Source: Legionella yabuuchiae
GTDB lineage: Bacteria; Pseudomonadota; Gammaproteobacteria; Legionellales; Legionellaceae
Length of the DNA stretch: 64,000 nt
Assembly: GCF_900640115.1 (NCBI RefSeq)
Contig: NZ_CAAAIW010000001.1
Location: forward strand, 15,037-79,036
Direction: 5' to 3'
The position numbers were made by a program, and so were the translations under genes. How positions within the stretch are numbered: the stretch's first letter is position 1; each line of letters starts with the position of its first letter. Positions 18,363 to 27,318 of this stretch are shown in pieces. Under the pieces are notes generated by a model. It saw nothing but the letters and a program-made list of their open reading frames with translations, was not told the origin of the DNA and did no database searches.

Positions 18363-19655
18363 TCAGCAACTTGTCCATTTTCTTAGCACTACATCGGCGG
18401 CATGCTTGGTGTATTGAATTTCATCCAAACCATGAGCGCTTGATACAAACCCTGCTTCAAACATCGATGGTGCAAAGTACACGCCCTCTTTCAACATGCC
18501 ATGAAAAAAATGCCTAAAGAGTGACTCATTGGATGCAGCAACATCATTAAAATCAAAGACATTGGCTTGATCTGTAAAGCAAAAGCCAAACATCCCCCCA
18601 ATTGCTGCGCCGCAAAATGGGATATCATAGGCTTTAGCAACGGAATCTAAGGCACTGATTAAAGCGGCCGATAGTTCATTTAACTGTTCATAAAATCCAG
18701 GGCGCTCTAACTCGCTTAGAGTAGCCAAGCCTGCTGCCATGGCTAATGGATTTCCAGACAAAGTGCCCGCTTGATAGACCGGACCTTCTGGAGCCAGATA
18801 ATCCATTATCTCTGCCTTACCACCAATGGCACCAACTGGCATTCCGCCACCAATCACTTTTCCAAGCGTCGTGAGTTCAGGAACAATACCATAGTGCCCC
18901 TGGGCACCATTGATGCCAACTCGAAACCCAGTCATTACTTCATCAAAAATTAAAACAGCATTATAATCATTACACAGCGCTCTTAGTCCTGACAAAAAGT
19001 CAGGCTTTGGCCTGACAAAGCCCATATTGCCAGCGATAGGCTCTACGATCACAGCGGCAATATCATCCTTAAACTGTTCAAATAAGTGTGAAACTTGATC
19101 GAGATGGTTAAAATCGGCGGTTAACGTATGCTCGGTGATGCTATCAGGTATCCCTGGCGTCGCAGGAATTCCTAGGGTTAAAACGCCAGAACCAGCTTTG
19201 ACCAACAATCCATCACTATGACCATGATAACAGCCATTAAACTTAATTACTTTTCGCTTCCCTGTATATCCTCTCGCCAGTCGAATAGCCGTCATGGTAG
19301 CCTCGGTTCCAGAGTTTACCATGCGAATTTTTTCAATCGCTGGCATTAATCCCGTAATTTTTTGGGCTAACTGAATTTCTAATTCGGTCGGAGCTCCAAA
19401 ACTCATGCCATTGTTAAGTACCGCAGAAACTGCTTCAATTACCCTAGGGTGACAATGACCTAAAATAAGTGGCCCCCAAGATCCTACATAATCAATGTAG
19501 CGATTATTATCCACATCCACCAAATAAGCCCCTGTTCCTTGCTTAAAAAACAAGGGCTCACCCCCTACCCCTTTAAAGGCCCGAACGGGCGAGTTAACGC
19601 CCCCTGGAATAAGCGCTTTCGCTGCAAGAAACAGATCATGTGATTGGCTCATCAT
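18363..19655 (-). CDS. Glutamate-1-semialdehyde 2,1-aminomutase HemL
   Basis: 430 residues. Converts glutamate-1-semialdehyde to 5-aminolevulinate, the first committed tetrapyrrole intermediate (C5 pathway), using PLP. Signatures: IPGGVNSPVRAFKGVGGEP, MVNSGTEATMTAIRLARG, FDEVMTGFRVG and TTLGKVIGGGMPVGA with the PLP Lys. Two ATG codons start the frame. A second haem gene, hemJ, lies just beyond on the same strand, separated by a rubredoxin gene on the other strand. Confidence 0.96.
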   Translation of the reverse strand: MMSQSHDLFLAAKALIPGGVNSPVRAFKGVGGEPLFFKQGTGAYLVDVDNNRYIDYVGSWGPLILGHCHPRVIEAVSAVLNNGMSFGAPTELEIQLAQKITGLMPAIEKIRMVNSGTEATMTAIRLARGYTGKRKVIKFNGCYHGHSDGLLVKAGSGVLTLGIPATPGIPDSITEHTLTADFNHLDQVSHLFEQFKDDIAAVIVEPIAGNMGFVRPKPDFLSGLRALCNDYNAVLIFDEVMTGFRVGINGAQGHYGIVPELTTLGKVIGGGMPVGAIGGKAEIMDYLAPEGPVYQAGTLSGNPLAMAAGLATLSELERPGFYEQLNELSAALISALDSVAKAYDIPFCGAAIGGMFGFCFTDQANVFDFNDVAASNESLFRHFFHGMLKEGVYFAPSMFEAGFVSSAHGLDEIQYTKHAADVVLRKWTSC

Positions 19656-19776
19656 TCACCCTGGATTTAAAATGTATGTATTTTACTCACTACGCTTGCA
19701 AATCTCCAGCAGAGATTTCTTTACATTATTCTCCATAGCCTATAAATTAGGCACTTTTTACAATTAGAAAAGAACT

Positions 19777-19953
19777 ATGGAACCTTATAAAAAATTCATT
19801 TGCGTCATTTGCGGTTTTATTTACGATGAGGAAGAAGGCTGGCCTGAAGACGGCATAGCGCCCGGTACGCGCTGGGAAGAGGTGCCAGAAAATTGGTTTT
19901 GCCCAGACTGTGGGGCCGGTAAAGAAGATTTCGAAATGGTTGAGATTGAATAA
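19777..19953 (+). CDS. Rubredoxin
   Basis: 58 residues. A small one-iron electron carrier. Both iron-binding knuckles are present: [20 protein letters not shown] and [17 protein letters not shown], giving the CxxC...CxxC tetrad, and the spacing matches classic rubredoxins. AGAAAAGAA lies upstream of the ATG. Its stop codon directly abuts the stop codon of hemJ, which runs the other way, with no base between. The redox partner cannot be told from context. Confidence 0.93.
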   Translation: MEPYKKFICVICGFIYDEEEGWPEDGIAPGTRWEEVPENWFCPDCGAGKEDFEMVEIE

Positions 19954-20376
19954 CTAGAAAGGTTTAACAACCACCAAAAGTACAATTAGTATTAAAAAAA
20001 AGGTTGGAATTTCGTTAAACAGTCGAAAGTAACGGCTAGAATGTGGACAAGATCGCGTCAAGAAATGTTTACGATACAGTCCACACGTTAAATGATAACC
20101 CCATAACAAAATAACCAACAATAATTTGGTATGCATCCAGCCCGCGCGTAAGTAATAACTAGGATTGTACAAGAGCAATGAAATACCCAATGCTGTTGTG
20201 AGAAGACCCGCGGGCCACATAATCCCGTAATAAAGTCTTTTTTCCATTATCTTAAATCGTTCCAACCCTACGTCGTCATGGGTTTGGCAGTGGTACACAA
20301 ACAGTCGCGGCAAATAAAATAAACCAGCGAACCATGCAACCATCGCTATGATATGAAATGCTTTGAGATACAACAT
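19954..20376 (-). CDS. Protoporphyrinogen IX oxidase HemJ
   Basis: 140 residues, UPF0093/HemJ family. A membrane haem protein that oxidises protoporphyrinogen IX to protoporphyrin IX, replacing HemG/HemY in many proteobacteria. Four or five hydrophobic helices. Conserved text: KAFHIIAMVAWFAGLFYLPR at the N-terminus with the key His, and GWMHTKLLLVILL in the middle. It overlaps the TerC gene by one base (TAATG), so they are translationally coupled. Proximity to hemL suits its role. Confidence 0.9.
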   Translation of the reverse strand: MLYLKAFHIIAMVAWFAGLFYLPRLFVYHCQTHDDVGLERFKIMEKRLYYGIMWPAGLLTTALGISLLLYNPSYYLRAGWMHTKLLLVILLWGYHLTCGLYRKHFLTRSCPHSSRYFRLFNEIPTFFLILIVLLVVVKPF

Positions 20377-21098
20377 TATGTGCTATCCTTTTTGTTTTTC
20401 CTTCGCGAGTATCTGATAAGATTCAATGCCTCGACACCAAGCGAAAATCCCATAGCGAAGTACACATAACCCCGTGGAACATGGAATGCAAAACTATCGG
20501 CCACCAATACCATCCCAATTAGAATTAAAAAGCTTAAGGCTAACATTTTAACGGTTGGGAACCGCTCTATAAAGTGACTGACCGGCTCACTGGCAAAAAT
20601 CATCACCAAAATAGCACAAGTAATAGCCAACGCCATAACCCAAAAACGATCCGTTAAACCAATTGCGGTGAGCACACTATCTAATGAAAAAATAATATCC
20701 ATTATCGCGACTTGAATGACTACCGCGCGAAGCGTGATGTCTTTAGGTTGAAATTCACGAATTTCTTTTTCTCCATTAGAAACTTCAAAATGAATTTCTT
20801 GTGTGGCTTTAGCAATCAAAAATCCCCCACCAAGCAATAAAAAAACATCGCGAAAGGAATAGCTAAACTCACCCCAAGTCACAAAAGGTGTTTTAAGCTT
20901 CACGATCCAAACAGCAGAAGCTAATAAAATTAAACGGGTTACCCAGGCAAACGTTAGTCCCCAACGTCTTGCTTTTTTACGCTGAGCTTGTGGAAGCTTC
21001 TCAGTCAGGATGGATAAAAAAACAAGATTGTCAATCCCAAGAATAATTTCAAGAATAATGAGTGCGCTTAAGCTTAGAAAAATATCTAAAAGTTCCAC
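20376..21098 (-). CDS. TerC/Alx-family integral membrane protein
   Basis: 240 residues from a GTG at 21098 with GGGAGA about nine bases upstream; a longer frame to 21290 runs through a hairpin repeat and is rejected. Seven to eight hydrophobic segments with the family motifs LEIILGIDNLVFLSIL and VAIMDIIFSLDSVLTAIGLT; the acidic residues of both are retained. TerC/Alx relatives export Mn or other metals, or assist metal loading of exported proteins. No yybP-ykoY riboswitch was seen upstream. Confidence 0.88.
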   Translation of the reverse strand: MELLDIFLSLSALIILEIILGIDNLVFLSILTEKLPQAQRKKARRWGLTFAWVTRLILLASAVWIVKLKTPFVTWGEFSYSFRDVFLLLGGGFLIAKATQEIHFEVSNGEKEIREFQPKDITLRAVVIQVAIMDIIFSLDSVLTAIGLTDRFWVMALAITCAILVMIFASEPVSHFIERFPTVKMLALSFLILIGMVLVADSFAFHVPRGYVYFAMGFSLGVEALNLIRYSRRKNKKDST

Positions 21099-21121
21099 TA
21101 TGAAATAATCTCCCTGAAATG

Positions 21122-21207
21122 AATAGACTTCTTCACAAACTCGCTGATTCGGAAAACTTGGACTGAACACTGGTGCCCGAATCAGCGAGTTTGTGAAGAA
21201 GTCTATT
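21122..21207. repeat. 86-bp perfect inverted repeat (hairpin/MITE-like)
   Basis: Two 31-base arms (21122-21152 and 21177-21207; core GACTTCTTCACAAACTCGC) are exact reverse complements around a 24-base loop. It lies between the divergent TerC-like and pcnB genes, within the 5' leader of the TerC gene. The arm sequence resembles terminal inverted repeats of IS5-group elements, so it may be a miniature or fully deleted IS. No second copy is in the window. Confidence 0.85.
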
Positions 21208-21308
21208 AGATTGTAACAAGCTAAAGCGGATTGTCTAGACTCGTATGATTCCTTTTCGTAAATTGCTTGGTTATAATACGTTGTTAGCATACATGATTTA
21301 TTTTACAG

Positions 21309-22649
21309 GTGGCCACAATAATTAATTTAATCAAAAAGTTACTACGGAATAAGCGGGGTGTTAATCTCGAACCAATCGACACTATTCACACCATTCCCCG
21401 TAGCAAACATCAAATTTCTAAGCCAGATATTAGTGATAATGCGCTTAAGGTCGTCAACCGCTTAAACAGTGCTGGCTTTGAAGCCTATCTCGTCGGTGGC
21501 AGTGTACGCGACCTTTTATTGCGCAAAGCGCCTAAGGATTTTGATGTCGCAACCAACGCAACGCCTAATGAAATCCGCAACTTATTTAAAAATGCCCGAA
21601 TCATTGGCCGTCGTTTTAAATTGGTCCATATTCTTTTTCATCGTGAAATCATAGAAGTAGCAACCTTTAGAGGCCATGAAGCTTCTGACGCACAGCAATT
21701 ATTAAACGATCGTGGCATGCTTATTCGTGATAATGTCTATGGCACCTTAGAAGAAGACGCCTGGCGACGCGATTTTACAATAAACTCGCTTTACTATAAT
21801 GTATTAGATTCAACCATCATTGATTACACTGGTGGTTTTGAAGACATTGATAAGCGCTTGATTCGAATTATTGGCGAGCCCGTGGTTCGTTACAAAGAAG
21901 ATCCTGTAAGAATGTTAAGGGCCATTCGCTTTAGCGCTAAATTAAATTTTGACCTGGCTGAACATACGGCAGCCCCACTATCTGAATTAAGTCATTTAAT
22001 TACTCATGTTTCAAGCTCACGACTGTTTGATGAGATGACAAAACTGTATCAATGTGGTAACGCTGAATCCGTTCATCGACTCATGTTGCAATATGGTTTT
22101 TTTGAGCAGCTTTTTCATCAAACCTCTACCCTGCTTGATAAAAAATATCCTACACATGCTTTGATTGGGATCGCCTTAGAAAATACCGATAACCGCATTA
22201 AACAAAACAAACCGGTGACACCGGCGTTTTTATTTGCTGTTATTCTTTGGTTTCCTTTATTAGAAAGAGCAGAGCGTCTACGAGAAGAGGGCATAGATCC
22301 CTTGCCTGCATTAGAACAAGCGATGTCACAAGTCATCGCCGAACAAAATCGGATTGTCTCCATACCAAAACGGTTTACGCAAGTGATGCGAGAAATATGG
22401 ATCTTACAATATCGTTTATCCAAACGAACAGGAAGACGGGCCTTTAATATTATGCAGCATCCGCGTTTCCGCGCAGCCTACGATTTTCTAGCATTACGAG
22501 CGCTCGCTGGGGATGAATCGATGGAGCTTGCCGACTGGTGGACTAAATTCCAAGAGGAAAATCCTAGTGTTCAAAATCAAATGGTAGCTGAATTAACGCC
22601 GAGCCTTCCGCGCAAACGTCGTCGACGAAAGCCGAAGCCCTCTTTATGA
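21309..22649 (+). CDS. Poly(A) polymerase I PcnB
   Basis: 446 residues. Adds 3' poly(A) tails that promote RNA decay. The nucleotidyltransferase motif is LVGGSVRDLLLRKAPKDFDVAT with the two catalytic Asp, followed by RDFTINSLYYN and the RNA/dNTP-binding region DPVRMLRAIRFSAKL. The arginine/lysine-rich C-terminus (LPRKRRRRKPKPSL) is typical of PcnB rather than CCA-adding enzyme. The start is a GTG without a strong ribosome site. It overlaps folK by four bases. Confidence 0.93.
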   Translation: MATIINLIKKLLRNKRGVNLEPIDTIHTIPRSKHQISKPDISDNALKVVNRLNSAGFEAYLVGGSVRDLLLRKAPKDFDVATNATPNEIRNLFKNARIIGRRFKLVHILFHREIIEVATFRGHEASDAQQLLNDRGMLIRDNVYGTLEEDAWRRDFTINSLYYNVLDSTIIDYTGGFEDIDKRLIRIIGEPVVRYKEDPVRMLRAIRFSAKLNFDLAEHTAAPLSELSHLITHVSSSRLFDEMTKLYQCGNAESVHRLMLQYGFFEQLFHQTSTLLDKKYPTHALIGIALENTDNRIKQNKPVTPAFLFAVILWFPLLERAERLREEGIDPLPALEQAMSQVIAEQNRIVSIPKRFTQVMREIWILQYRLSKRTGRRAFNIMQHPRFRAAYDFLALRALAGDESMELADWWTKFQEENPSVQNQMVAELTPSLPRKRRRRKPKPSL

Positions 22650-23098
22650 CAACTTGTTTTTTAGCTTTGGGCAGTAATTTAAAACACCCAGAAAGGCAAT
22701 TGCGCCTTGCCATTAAGGCTTTACGTCAATTGCCAAGAACTTTCATAATTAATCAGTCTAGAATATACATTACCGAACCATTAGGTTCGGCTTTTCAGCC
22801 TGCCTATCGTAATCAAGTCATTGAATTACACACAAAAATCCCTCCATTAAAACTGCTGAATTACTGCCAATCCATTGAGCTAAAGCATAAGCGCATCCGA
22901 AAACGTCGTTGGGCTCCTAGAACCCTGGATATTGATATTTTGCTTTATGGCGATCAAACCTTAAATACATCTCGCTTGACGCTCCCCCACCCAGAGCTTC
23001 ATCGTCGTGATTTTGTGCTAATTCCTTTGCTTGAGCTTCTTTGCTACTGGCCCGATCAATATAAATCGATTAAACTTGACCTAAATTCAATACTTTAG
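22646..23098 (+). CDS. HPPK (FolK), folate biosynthesis
   Basis: 150 residues. Transfers pyrophosphate from ATP to 6-hydroxymethyl-7,8-dihydropterin. Signatures: CFLALGSNLKHPERQLRLAI at the N-terminus, and RWAPRTLDIDILLYGD, which holds the Asp pair that binds Mg; the loop LPHPELHRRDFVLIPL is also typical. The start codon overlaps the pcnB stop (ATGA), and the pcnB-folK pairing is common in gamma-proteobacteria. Confidence 0.95.
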   Translation: MTTCFLALGSNLKHPERQLRLAIKALRQLPRTFIINQSRIYITEPLGSAFQPAYRNQVIELHTKIPPLKLLNYCQSIELKHKRIRKRRWAPRTLDIDILLYGDQTLNTSRLTLPHPELHRRDFVLIPLLELLCYWPDQYKSIKLDLNSIL

Positions 23099-23109
23099 GC
23101 GAGGGAGTT

Positions 23110-23529
23110 GTGTATAAATCGATATTGCATCCAACCGATCTAAGTGAAAGTCATTTTCACTTATGTGAAAAAGCAGTCGAGTTTGCCAACCTTTTTAATG
23201 CGAAGCTCTATTTACTTCATGTGATTGAACCTCCTGCGTCATTGCAAATTGCTCAAAGTTTAGGTTTTGCTGAATTTGACAAGCCTAGGAAAGAGGATGC
23301 TCGGGCTGTGATGAACGTTTTAGGAGAGGCATTAACTATTCCGACTGAGAGACAATACGTTGAAGTCGGATCAATAAAAATGCATGTTTTAAACATGATC
23401 ATCCAATTATCTTGTGATCTAGTTATTATTGGTAGTCATGAACCCAATCAACTTCCACAGTTTTTAGGAAGTACAGCCCACGCTGTGGTGCAAAAAGCGC
23501 CCTGCGACGTTCTTACAATAAAAATATAA
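23110..23529 (+). CDS. Universal stress protein (UspA family)
   Basis: 139 residues from GTG. One Usp domain: YKSILHPTDLSESHFH at the N-terminus, LYLLHVIEPP on strand 2, and the C-terminal DLVIIGSHEPNQLPQFLGST followed by HAVVQKAPCDVLTIKI. The G..x9-G-S/T pattern suggests an ATP-binding subtype, though the first half is altered (GSHEP rather than G.HG). It is 11 bases after folK, probably in the same transcript, which ends at a clear terminator. Confidence 0.88.
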   Translation: MYKSILHPTDLSESHFHLCEKAVEFANLFNAKLYLLHVIEPPASLQIAQSLGFAEFDKPRKEDARAVMNVLGEALTIPTERQYVEVGSIKMHVLNMIIQLSCDLVIIGSHEPNQLPQFLGSTAHAVVQKAPCDVLTIKI

Positions 23530-23530
23530 A

Positions 23531-23560
23531 ACATCCATTTGGTGAATGGATGTTTTATTG
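23531..23560 (+). terminator. Rho-independent terminator after the Usp gene
   Basis: Stem ACATCCATT / AATGGATGT with a five-base loop, followed by TTTATTGTTTT. It begins two bases after the uspA-like stop codon and ends the pcnB-folK-usp transcript. The convergent lipoprotein gene ends 20 bases beyond. Confidence 0.8.
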
Positions 23561-23579
23561 TTTTAATCACAATGGCTAA

Positions 23580-23756
23580 TTAGTACCATCCGTAGCCATA
23601 ACCATAGCAAGGATTACAAGTGGCGCAGCAAGTAGTTGTTGTGTATGTTGCTACAGGTCTTGCACAGCTAGCGCCACAAGATGCTGTATAAACACCACAG
23701 CCTCCTAGCGCTAAGGTTGAAACTAATAATGTAAATCCAATTAGATACCGTCTCAT
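23580..23756 (-). CDS. Small cysteine-rich lipoprotein
   Basis: 58 residues. The N-terminus MRRYLIGFTLLVSTLALGGC is a lipoprotein signal with the lipobox Cys at residue 20. The mature 39 residues contain seven Cys counting Cys20 (including TTCCATCNPC) and a Tyr/Gly tail YGYGYGWY. AAGGAAG precedes the ATG. Function unknown; Cys density suggests metal binding or disulfides (inference). Confidence 0.7.
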   Translation of the reverse strand: MRRYLIGFTLLVSTLALGGCGVYTASCGASCARPVATYTTTTCCATCNPCYGYGYGWY

Positions 23757-23880
23757 AATTGCTTCCTTGTCATTTTGAGCGAGTACTTTTATTATAATTT
23801 ATGGCAATGAATTATTCAAATTGGTCGCAATAAGATCTGATCTTGCGCCTTTGCTATACTAAAAGAAAGGTGATTAAAAA

Positions 23881-24240
23881 ATGGATTTCATCATGAACAC
23901 TCGCACAAGGACTACGAACAATAGATTGATTATTTTTTTGGCGATGTCTGTGTTTTTAATAAGTACTGTATTTACAACGATCGCTGTCGCCCATTACGCT
24001 GAACATCTATACCCTGAGCATACTTACAATCCTTACTATTTGCATCATCCGTCTCATATTATTTATTCTCCTCACCATTACCACTACGTGCCAAATCATC
24101 TTCATATACATCATACACCAGCCCATGACATTGATTTCCACTATTGGACCGATTGGTACAAGATCAGTTCAAACTGTTATCGAAGCTGCTTTGTTGATCG
24201 GCTGGGTAGAACTTTAAAATGCGCCCATGAATGTCACTAA
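23881..24240 (+). CDS. Small histidine-rich exported or anchored protein
   Basis: 119 residues. A hydrophobic segment at about 16-36 (RLIIFLAMSVFLISTVFTT), then a His/Tyr-rich region with about 20 His (HHPSHIIYSPHHYHYVPNH) and a Cys-containing end (CYRSCFVD, CAHECH). AGGTG lies eight bases upstream of the first ATG; a second ATG four codons on is possible. The composition suggests metal binding at the envelope (inference). It faces away from the Cys-rich lipoprotein gene, and the two may share a 125-base divergent promoter region. Confidence 0.7.
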   Translation: MDFIMNTRTRTTNNRLIIFLAMSVFLISTVFTTIAVAHYAEHLYPEHTYNPYYLHHPSHIIYSPHHYHYVPNHLHIHHTPAHDIDFHYWTDWYKISSNCYRSCFVDRLGRTLKCAHECH

Positions 24241-24248
24241 ATTTAACC

Positions 24249-24327
24249 TATACCCGTGATCGTTCAAAATGCGGCAGGGCTAAAAAGAGATAGCGTAAAT
24301 CACGCATTTTGAACGATCACAGGTATA
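24249..24327. repeat. Short-form palindromic repeat
   Basis: 79 bp with ends TATACCCGTGATCGTTCAAA and a complementary TTTGAACGATCACAGGTATA. It shares its outer 25 bases with the long copies but lacks the second inner stem. It starts eight bases past the stop of the His-rich gene. Confidence 0.85.
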
Positions 24328-24510
24328 ATAAAAGGAATTAAGCTCATAGCGAGCAAGTTAAGAGTGCTGAAGATGTTGGAAAGAACTTACCGATAGAGAT
24401 TGCTTGGACAAGGAGCTCTAAACAGAAATTGCTGAGCAACGCGTATGCTAAGTTGGCGTGATTTTAAATTTGGGCTATGATTGCGACTTTTAGATTTCAG
24501 GAGTTGATAT

Positions 24511-27186
24511 ATGAAACCAGGGCAAGACAATCTGTCTACTAAGCGCCAGATGAATGTGGATGGTAAGACTTACCATTACTTTAGTTTAAAAGAAGCCGAA
24601 CAAAATCACTTTAAAGGCATTAGCCGACTGCCCTACTCCTTAAAAGTGCTGTTCGAAAACTTATTACGTTTTGAAGACGGCACTACGGTTAAAATAGAAG
24701 ATATCAAAGCCGTTGCTGACTGGTTAGATAAAAAAACATCACAGCATGAAATTGCTTATCGCCCTGCGCGTGTTTTGATGCAAGATTTTACTGGAGTGCC
24801 CGCTGTTGTAGATTTGGCAGCCATGCGAACAGCAATTGAACAAATGGGAGGCAAAGCCGAAAAAATATCTCCCCTTTCTCCCGTTGATCTAGTCATTGAC
24901 CACTCAATTATGGTCGATCGCTTTGCGACCGAAGATGCCATGCAAATCAATACTGCAATTGAAATCGAGCGCAATAAGGAGCGCTATGAGTTCTTACGTT
25001 GGGGTCAAAAAGCCTTTGCAAACTTTCAAGTGGTTCCGCCGGGCACAGGAATCTGCCATCAGGTCAACCTTGAATACCTAGGTAAAACGGTTTGGAACAC
25101 TGAAGTTGATGGCATAACCTATGCTTATCCAGATACCCTAGTTGGAACGGATTCGCATACTACGATGATTAATGGATTAGGTGTTCTAGGCTGGGGAGTT
25201 GGGGGTATCGAAGCCGAAGCGGCTATGCTTGGTCAACCCGTTTCCATGCTTATCCCTGAGGTCATAGGCTTTAAATTAACCGGTAAATTACGAGAAGGCA
25301 TTACTGCAACTGATTTAGTATTAACCGTTACTCAGATGCTTCGTAAAAAAGGCGTGGTGGGTAAATTCGTCGAGTTTTATGGTCCTGGCCTTGCTGATTT
25401 ACCCTTGGCCGATCGAGCAACCATTTCAAATATGGCACCAGAGTATGGCGCTACATGTGGCTTTTTCCCAGTCGATAAAGAAACAGTACGCTATTTACGT
25501 TTAACCGGTCGTGACGAACATACGATTGCATTAGTTGAAGCCTATTGTAAAGAACAAGGATTATGGTATGAAAAAGGCAGCGAGGAACCAGTCTTTACCG
25601 ATACGCTGTCGCTGGATTTAAGTACAGTTGAACCCTCTCTTGCTGGCCCCAAGCGCCCCCAAGATAAAGTTAATTTAACAACATTACCTGAAGAGTTTGA
25701 TGCATTTCTAAAGCAATCTGGGAAAGAAGAAGAAAAAAACAGTGAGTTTGCGGTTGATAACGAATCTTATGCGCTTCAACACGGTGACGTGGTGATCGCT
25801 GCGATCACCAGCTGCACCAATACCTCAAACCCAAGTGTGCTCATGGCTGCAGGGTTATTAGCAAAAAAAGCAGTTGAGAAAGGATTGCAACGTAAACCGT
25901 GGGTGAAATCTTCACTTGCTCCTGGCTCAAAAGTAGTCACGGATTATTTAAACCTTGCAGGGCTACAAACTTACCTTGATGAACTTGGATTTAATCTAGT
26001 AGGCTACGGTTGTACAACCTGCATTGGTAATTCAGGTCCTCTTCCTGATCCCGTCTCTCAGGCTATTTCAAAATATGATTTAGTTGTGAGTTCGGTCTTA
26101 TCTGGAAACCGAAATTTCGAGGGTCGCGTTCATCCACAAGTTCGTGCAAACTGGCTCGCTTCCCCTCCTTTGGTTGTTGCTTATGCTTTAGCCGGTTCAA
26201 CGACACTTGATCTTAGCAAAGAACCTCTTGGCAAAGACAAAGATGGCAACGATGTTTATCTAAAAGATATTTGGCCTTCGAACGCGGAAGTGGCTGTAAA
26301 AGTCTCTAAAGTAAGCGGCAGCATGTTCAAAAAAGAATACGCCGAGGTCTTTGAAGGCGATGAACTATGGCAAGCGATTAAAGTTGGCTCAGACAAAACT
26401 TACGCGTGGGATGACAATTCCACCTACATTCAACACCCACCTTTTTTCGAAAATCTCACAAATAAACCCGAGCCAATTAACCCCGTCAACGAAGCCCACA
26501 TTCTTGCTTTGTTAGGAGACTCAATCACGACGGATCACATTTCGCCAGCTGGCGCCATTAAAGCCAATTCACCCGCAGGTTTGTATTTAAAATCCAAAGG
26601 GGTTGGTGAAAAAGACTTTAACTCCTATGGTTCACGGCGTGGTAATCACGAAGTCATGATGCGAGGAACCTTTGCTAATATTCGTATTCGCAATGAAATG
26701 ACTCCCGATATCGAAGGCGGCTTTACCAAGCACATTCCTTCAGGTGAAATTATGCCGATATTTGATGCAGCCATGAAGTACCAAGAGACCAATCAGCCTC
26801 TTGTGGTCATTGCTGGAAAAGAATATGGAACTGGATCATCTCGTGATTGGGCTGCCAAAGGAACCAATCTGCTGGGAGTCAAAGCGGTTATTACTGAAAG
26901 CTTTGAGCGCATTCATCGTTCCAACTTAATTGGAATGGGGGTTTTACCGCTGCAATTTATGCCAGGGACTACCCGTAAAACACTCGACTTAGATGGAAGT
27001 GAGCGAATTAGTATCCAAGTGGGCGATGATTTAAAACCAGCGTCCATTTTGCCGGTAACCATTACGCGTCAAGACGGTACAGAAGAGCAAGTTGAGGTTT
27101 TATGTCGCATTGATACTGCGAACGAACTTGAATACTACCGGAATGGCGGTATCTTGCAGTATGTTTTACGCAATTTAATGGCATAA
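24511..27186 (+). CDS. Aconitate hydratase AcnA
   Basis: 891 residues, AcnA/IRP-type. Interconverts citrate and isocitrate using a [4Fe-4S] cluster. Cluster Cys are at about 435 ([12 protein letters not shown]), 501 and 504 ([12 protein letters not shown]). Other marks: [35 protein letters not shown] and [25 protein letters not shown] precedes the ATG. The Legionella homologue is known as the major iron-containing protein. It may also hydrate methyl-cis-aconitate for the prp pathway (inference). Confidence 0.96.
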   Translation: MKPGQDNLSTKRQMNVDGKTYHYFSLKEAEQNHFKGISRLPYSLKVLFENLLRFEDGTTVKIEDIKAVADWLDKKTSQHEIAYRPARVLMQDFTGVPAVVDLAAMRTAIEQMGGKAEKISPLSPVDLVIDHSIMVDRFATEDAMQINTAIEIERNKERYEFLRWGQKAFANFQVVPPGTGICHQVNLEYLGKTVWNTEVDGITYAYPDTLVGTDSHTTMINGLGVLGWGVGGIEAEAAMLGQPVSMLIPEVIGFKLTGKLREGITATDLVLTVTQMLRKKGVVGKFVEFYGPGLADLPLADRATISNMAPEYGATCGFFPVDKETVRYLRLTGRDEHTIALVEAYCKEQGLWYEKGSEEPVFTDTLSLDLSTVEPSLAGPKRPQDKVNLTTLPEEFDAFLKQSGKEEEKNSEFAVDNESYALQHGDVVIAAITSCTNTSNPSVLMAAGLLAKKAVEKGLQRKPWVKSSLAPGSKVVTDYLNLAGLQTYLDELGFNLVGYGCTTCIGNSGPLPDPVSQAISKYDLVVSSVLSGNRNFEGRVHPQVRANWLASPPLVVAYALAGSTTLDLSKEPLGKDKDGNDVYLKDIWPSNAEVAVKVSKVSGSMFKKEYAEVFEGDELWQAIKVGSDKTYAWDDNSTYIQHPPFFENLTNKPEPINPVNEAHILALLGDSITTDHISPAGAIKANSPAGLYLKSKGVGEKDFNSYGSRRGNHEVMMRGTFANIRIRNEMTPDIEGGFTKHIPSGEIMPIFDAAMKYQETNQPLVVIAGKEYGTGSSRDWAAKGTNLLGVKAVITESFERIHRSNLIGMGVLPLQFMPGTTRKTLDLDGSERISIQVGDDLKPASILPVTITRQDGTEEQVEVLCRIDTANELEYYRNGGILQYVLRNLMA

Positions 27187-27200
27187 GACTCCCTGAAGTT

Positions 27201-27247
27201 CTTGATGAAGCAATGTGTGCTTATGCTTCATCAAGACATCATTTTTG
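27201..27247 (+). terminator. Probable terminator of acnA
   Basis: Stem CTTGATGAAGCA / TGCTTCATCAAG around an 11-base loop, 14 bases after the acnA stop. The run ACATCATTTTT follows, a slightly displaced U-tract. Confidence 0.6.
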
Positions 27248-27318
27248 TGAAATACCTGCTATTTTAATACTATAAGTACTTGAAAAGTTATTTGATCTTT
27301 GATGACAAAGGACAGTCA

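Noticed and set aside
21099-21290. N-terminal extension of the TerC-like protein
   Set aside because: It would translate through a perfect inverted repeat and lacks a ribosome site; the GTG at 21098 fits the family start.
21099-21308. yybP-ykoY manganese riboswitch before the TerC gene
   Set aside because: I looked for it because TerC genes often have one, but the characteristic conserved loops were not recognisable.
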